From contig CAWCFK010000004.1 in NCBI GenBank assembly GCA_963794685.1, positions 310,001-374,000 of the forward strand: a stretch of 64,000 nt of DNA. Direction: 5' to 3'. How positions within the stretch are numbered: position 1 is the stretch's first letter; every line of letters begins with the position of its first letter. Below are positions 62,077 to 64,000 of the stretch, piece by piece. The DNA is from CAVTWH01 sp963794685. Lineage in GTDB: Bacteria > Actinomycetota > Actinomycetes > Mycobacteriales > Micromonosporaceae. The notes under the pieces are model-generated. The model had not been told where the DNA came from and did no database searches. It saw nothing but the letters and a program-made list of their open reading frames with translations. The position numbers were made by a program, and so were the translations under genes.

Positions 62077-63363
62077 TCAGCTGGCCGGGACGACGGTGAC
62101 CGGGATGACCGGGTCGCCGGCGGAGAGCTTGAGCCCCTCCCACGGTACCGAGATCAGCGCGTCGCGCAGCCGTTCCCGGCCGGCCGCCAGGGTGGGCAGG
62201 TCGTCCACCGGCTCGCCGCCGAGCACGAAGTCGCGGGAGAGCAGCCGGTCGCCGGGCTGCCAGTCGGGTACCCCCTGGGACACCACGATCTCCTCGGTGG
62301 CCGTCCCGGTCGGCTTGTGCCGGCGTACCGCCGTCTTGCGGCCACCCACCGTCGCCTTGTTCTCGCTGCGCTTGACCACCGGCCGGCCCTCGACCTCGAC
62401 CAGCTTGTAGACCAGCCCGGCGGTCGGCGCGCCGCTGCCGGTGACCACCGCGGTGCCCGCGCCGTAGCTGTCCACCGGCTCGGCGGCGAGCGCCGCGATG
62501 GCGTACTCGTCCAGGTCACCGGAGACGACGATCTTCGTCTCGGTGGCTCCCAGCGAGTCCAGCAGCTGCCGGGACTGCACGGCCAGCACCGACAGGTCGC
62601 CCGAGTCGATCCGGATGGCCCGCAGGTCGGGGCCGGCCACCTCGATGGCATTGCGGATGCCCTGGGCGATGTCGTACGTGTCCACCAGCAGCGTGGTCTG
62701 CTTGCCCAGCGCGGCGACCTGGGAGGCGAACGCCGCCTTCTCGTCGTCGTGCAGCAGCGTGAAGGCGTGTGCGGCGGTCCCGGTGGTGGGGATTCCGTAG
62801 CGGCGGCCGGCGGCCAGGTTCGAGGTGTGCGAGAAGCCGGCCAGGTAGGCTGCGCGGGCCGCCGCCACGGCCGCGTCCTCGTGGGTACGCCGGCCACCCA
62901 TCTCGATCACCGGCCGGCCCCGGGCGGCGGTCACCATCCGGGCGGCTGCGGCGGCCACCGCGCTGTCGTGGTTGAGAATGGACAGCATCAGCGTCTCCAG
63001 CACCACGCACTCGGCGAAGGTGCCGGAGACGGTGAGGATCGGCGAACCGGGAAAGAACACCTCACCCTCGGCGTACCCGCTGATGTCGCCGGTGAAGCGG
63101 AAGGTCTCCAGCCAGTCGGCGGTGTCCGAGTCCACCACCCGCTGCCGGCGCAGGAACTCCACCGCCCCGCCGTCGAACCGGAAGTCGGCCAGCGCGTCCA
63201 CGATCCGCCCGGTACCGGCGACAACGCCGTAGCGTCGCCCGGTGGGCAGCCGGCGCGCGAAGACCTCGAAGACGCACTGTCGCTGCGCCGTGCCGTCGCG
63301 CAGCGCGGCATTGAGCATCGTCAGTTCGTACTGGTCGGTCAGCAAGGCGGTGGTCACGATCAT
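62077..63363 (-). CDS. pncB: nicotinate phosphoribosyltransferase
   Basis: 428 residues catalysing formation of nicotinate mononucleotide from nicotinate and PRPP. It starts MIVTTALLTDQYELTMLNAALRDG, the usual NAPRTase start, followed by FEVFARRLPTGRRYGVVAGT, EMGGRRTHEDAAVAAARAAYLAGF (product His/Arg loop), LLVDTYDI, AIRIDSGDLSVLA and VVSGDLDEYAI. First gene of a pncB-pncA operon. Divergent from clpS with an 86-base gap, an arrangement common in actinobacteria. Confidence 0.95.
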   Translation of the reverse strand: MIVTTALLTDQYELTMLNAALRDGTAQRQCVFEVFARRLPTGRRYGVVAGTGRIVDALADFRFDGGAVEFLRRQRVVDSDTADWLETFRFTGDISGYAEGEVFFPGSPILTVSGTFAECVVLETLMLSILNHDSAVAAAAARMVTAARGRPVIEMGGRRTHEDAAVAAARAAYLAGFSHTSNLAAGRRYGIPTTGTAAHAFTLLHDDEKAAFASQVAALGKQTTLLVDTYDIAQGIRNAIEVAGPDLRAIRIDSGDLSVLAVQSRQLLDSLGATETKIVVSGDLDEYAIAALAAEPVDSYGAGTAVVTGSGAPTAGLVYKLVEVEGRPVVKRSENKATVGGRKTAVRRHKPTGTATEEIVVSQGVPDWQPGDRLLSRDFVLGGEPVDDLPTLAAGRERLRDALISVPWEGLKLSAGDPVIPVTVVPAS

Positions 63364-63449
63364 CAGCGTAGGCGATGCGGTGCGCGGCCCGCCCGGCTGA
63401 GGGTGGGCCGGCCGCCCGGCGGGACTGTGGTCCGTGGCACGATGGGGGC

Positions 63450-63758
63450 ATGACGGCGCCCCAGGCGGCCCCGGTAGCGGAGCCGGAGGTCGAGGAGCAC
63501 CCCGACGTCGCCGAGCAGGCCGAGCCAGACCGGCCCTGGGTGACCGTGGTGTGGAACGACCCGATCAACCTGATGTCCTACGTAACGTGGGTCTTCCAGA
63601 AGCTGTTCGGCTTCAGCCAGGTCAAGGCCGAGCGGCTGATGCTCGACGTGCACCAGAAGGGCAGGGCCATCGTCACCTCCGGCGCGCGGGAGCGGATGGA
63701 GCACGACGCGTCCCTGCTCCACGGCTACGGATTGTGGGCCACGGTCGATCGCTCATGA
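63450..63758 (+). CDS. clpS: ATP-dependent Clp protease adaptor ClpS
   Basis: 102 residues from ATG 63450. An acidic, flexible N-terminus of ~28 residues leads to the ClpS core: PWVTVVWNDPINLMSYVTWV with the Asn-Asp-Asp-like N-degron pocket, MLDVHQKGRAIVTSGARERM, and AEHDASL-like EHDASLLHGYGLWATV. It delivers N-degron substrates to ClpA/ClpC. Its stop overlaps a 19-codon ORF (ATGA) leading to the DUF2017 gene, which is a regular neighbour of clpS in this phylum. Confidence 0.93.
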   Translation: MTAPQAAPVAEPEVEEHPDVAEQAEPDRPWVTVVWNDPINLMSYVTWVFQKLFGFSQVKAERLMLDVHQKGRAIVTSGARERMEHDASLLHGYGLWATVDRS

Positions 63759-63814
63759 GTGGGCCGACGGCTGTCCACCCGGGTCGGCTCCCCCTCGGCG
63801 GGGCGTCGCGATGA
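63755..63814 (+). CDS. 19-codon ORF bridging clpS and the DUF2017 gene
   Basis: ATG 63755 overlaps the clpS stop (ATGA) and its stop overlaps the ATG of the next gene (ATGA). The peptide MSGPTAVHPGRLPLGGASR has no recognisable features. It probably only carries ribosomes across the gap, or is chance. Confidence 0.25.
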   Translation: MSGPTAVHPGRLPLGGASR

Positions 63815-64000
63815 GCCTGTTCCAGCGGCACGGCGAGCACTGCGTCGCCAGCTTCCCGGCCGACGAGGTGGCTGTCCTGCGGCAGGTGTCGGCCGAGATC
63901 ATCGGGCTGCTCACGGACGGCTTCGACCACACCGACCCGGTGGTCGAACGGCTCTTCCCCGACCTGTACCGCGACGATCCGGCGGCCGCCCTGGAGTTGC
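63811..64000 (+). CDS. DUF2017 family protein (partial, N-terminal part)
   Basis: Starts at ATG 63811 (MSLFQRHGEHCVASFPADE) and runs off the right edge after 63 codons. The visible part (VAVLRQVSAEIIGLLTDGFD, then VVERLFPDLYRDDPAAALEL) matches the N-terminus of DUF2017 proteins, which are almost always encoded next to clpS in actinobacteria. Function is unknown. Confidence 0.8.
   Translation, partial: MSLFQRHGEHCVASFPADEVAVLRQVSAEIIGLLTDGFDHTDPVVERLFPDLYRDDPAAALEL

Overview
The window is very GC-rich actinobacterial DNA with GTG starts, ATGA/GTGA gene overlaps and C/G-only wobble positions. The gene content fits a Micromonosporaceae genome, most likely Micromonospora or a close relative: secreted xylanase and glucanases, a MacRS-type two-component system, an inorganic phosphate transporter, glycogen debranching and branching enzymes, and the pncB-clpS-DUF2017 arrangement. 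The family assignment is inference. It looks like ordinary chromosome: I see no rRNA, tRNA, CRISPR array, prophage or insertion sequence.

Layout. 0-4 kb: a partial cytochrome P450-like gene, an ArsR regulator, a secreted GH10 xylanase with a palindromic operator, and a sirtuin. 3.7-9.1 kb: two paralogous polytopic membrane proteins beside a MacS/MacR-like two-component system, each preceded by a near-perfect MacR-type box. 9.1-13.2 kb: a phosphate permease behind a PHO-box-like repeat, then a DrrAB-type ABC exporter with a divergent TetR regulator. 13.4-19 kb: a secreted GH16 glucanase and a secreted GH3 glycosidase sharing near-identical carbohydrate-binding modules. 19.3-26.3 kb: DinB, AAA ATPase and DUF2278 genes, then a dTMP/folate module (folC, thyA, DHFR, HIT) convergent with a dCMP deaminase and a cytidylyltransferase-like gene. 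26.4-41.9 kb: mixed metabolism, including a GH3-CBM2 enzyme, a LigD polymerase domain, a PLD-like protein, a secreted RCC1-repeat protein, and a DeoR/AgaS/aldolase sugar-phosphate cluster. 42-50 kb: glycogen metabolism (GlgB, GT4, debranching enzyme, MGH1/GH63-like hydrolase). 50-58 kb: BrkB, a MacB/FtsX-type ABC exporter and ctaD. 58-64 kb: a structured leader before a P-loop kinase, cysteine dioxygenase plus rhodanese, an MFS transporter, NAD salvage (pncA, pncB) and clpS.

Two matters dominate interpretation. First, more than thirty single-base frame breaks lie in three blocks (18.4-25.7, 35.9-43.6 and 60.1-62.0 kb). Nearly every one is repaired by removing or adding one C on the given strand, whichever strand encodes the gene. 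I read these as sequence errors, so the affected genes are annotated as CDS with the break noted, not as pseudogenes. Second, several regulatory layouts look real and testable: MacR boxes on the twin membrane proteins, a leaderless 13-codon Cys-containing ORF followed by nested hairpins before a kinase, and a duplicated translation-initiation region between two ABC ATPase genes.
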